Positions 12,739 to 13,119 of a stretch of 13,119 nucleotides of DNA are shown one piece after another. How positions within the stretch are numbered: the first letter of the stretch is position 1; every line of letters begins with the position of its first letter. The stretch spans positions 1-13,119 of the forward strand of contig CADBOW010000059.1 in NCBI GenBank assembly GCA_902796375.1. Reading direction: 5' to 3'. Under the pieces are notes generated by a model. It saw nothing but the letters and a program-made list of their open reading frames with translations. It was not told the origin of the DNA and searched no databases. The stretch comes from an uncultured Lachnospiraceae bacterium. GTDB lineage: Bacteria; Bacillota; Clostridia; Lachnospirales; Lachnospiraceae. A program made the position numbers and the translations under genes.

Positions 12739-13119
12739 GTGAGATTAGCTGTTAAATATTTAAAACATTATAAACTACAGACAGTGATGGCACCACTTTT
12801 CAAGATGCTGGAAGCAATCTTTGAATTACTGGTGCCTCTTGTCGTTGCAAAAATGATCGATGACGGGATCGGGCTTAAGGATAAGGGGACGATCTTTACC
12901 ATGGGCGGCCTGCTTCTGGCGCTGGCGATCGTAGGAGTCTGCTGTTCGGTTACGGCACAGTATTTCTCGGCGGTTGCTGCCAGCGGTGTGGGCCGGGAGC
13001 TTCGTATGGATCTGTTTCATCATATCAACCGATTGTCATATGGGGAGCTGGATCAGCTGGGAACCTCAACGCTGGTTACCCGGATGACCAGTGATACGAA
13101 TCAGGTTCAGACGGGCGTC
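12739..13119 (+). CDS. ABC exporter, transmembrane domain (3' end missing)
   Basis: The first 127 residues of an ABC transporter half-molecule, cut by the window end. The start MRLAVKYLKHYK is typical of type IV (exporter-fold) ABC proteins, with a first membrane helix around residues 17-40 (MAPLFKMLEAIFELLVPLVV), the MIDDGI motif after it, a second helix around 54-77, and the coupling region RELRMDLFHHINRLSYGELD...TSTLVTRMTSDTNQVQ (about 90-125), which is strongly conserved in such exporters. The start is a GTG at 12739 with only a weak GGGA upstream; an ATG at 12787 would cut away the conserved start and part of helix 1. It follows the LCP gene by 14 nt and is likely co-transcribed. The ATP-binding domain and substrate are not visible; a partner half-transporter gene probably follows. 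Confidence 0.9.
   Translation, partial: MRLAVKYLKHYKLQTVMAPLFKMLEAIFELLVPLVVAKMIDDGIGLKDKGTIFTMGGLLLALAIVGVCCSVTAQYFSAVAASGVGRELRMDLFHHINRLSYGELDQLGTSTLVTRMTSDTNQVQTGV

Noticed and set aside
1..13119. Defence island, prophage, transposon or toxin-antitoxin pair
   Set aside because: No transposase, integrase, terminal repeats, restriction genes or recognisable toxin pairs were seen; genes are typical core functions with similar base use.

Overview
The window reads as chromosomal housekeeping DNA from a Firmicute of class Clostridia, most likely Lachnospiraceae. That placement rests on strong AGGAGG-type ribosome binding sites, a Bacillus-type LexA box in front of recA, near-consensus sigma-A promoters with 17-bp spacers, a DUF5688-like protein, and roughly balanced GC content. 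Nothing points to a plasmid, phage or transposon, and I see no RNA gene or CRISPR array. All genes lie on the + strand except tmcAL.

Layout. 1-561: 3' end of a coiled-coil protein with an extremely acidic tail, ending at a bidirectional terminator shared with the convergent tmcAL (651-1886, -), a tRNA-Met wobble acetylation enzyme. 1887-2103: divergent promoter region with an SOS box. 2104-3593: recA-recX, overlapping by 4 bp. 3701-4624: a DUF5688-like protein of unknown function. 4678-5091: a monocistronic cold-shock protein gene with a clear promoter, a ~50-nt leader and a ~120-nt 3' UTR ending in a strong terminator. 5131-7812: a tightly packed operon of a TetR-family regulator, a stand-alone CheY-like receiver, rarA and a small two-helix membrane protein; three of these genes are joined by ATGA overlaps or a 6-nt gap. 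7809-8492: a SEC-C zinc-motif protein with its own promoter and terminator. 8578-10732: a UvrD/PcrA-like helicase followed by a small AroQ-type chorismate mutase. 10738-11234: a short DtxR/MntR-like metal regulator as its own transcription unit. 11333-12724: an LCP (LytR-CpsA-Psr) wall-polymer ligase with a long acidic repeat-bearing cytoplasmic tail, followed by the start of an ABC exporter (12739 onward, cut by the window end).

How the genes fit together. DNA repair and replication-fork maintenance are well represented (recA, recX, rarA, a UvrD-like helicase), but they sit in separate transcription units and only recA-recX shows an SOS operator. I do not find a convincing new multi-gene system. 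The least explained pieces are the TetR-receiver-rarA-membrane protein operon, the csp 3' UTR, the DUF5688-like gene, the acidic repeat region of the LCP protein, and a roughly eight-fold excess of the hexamer GGATCC across the window.
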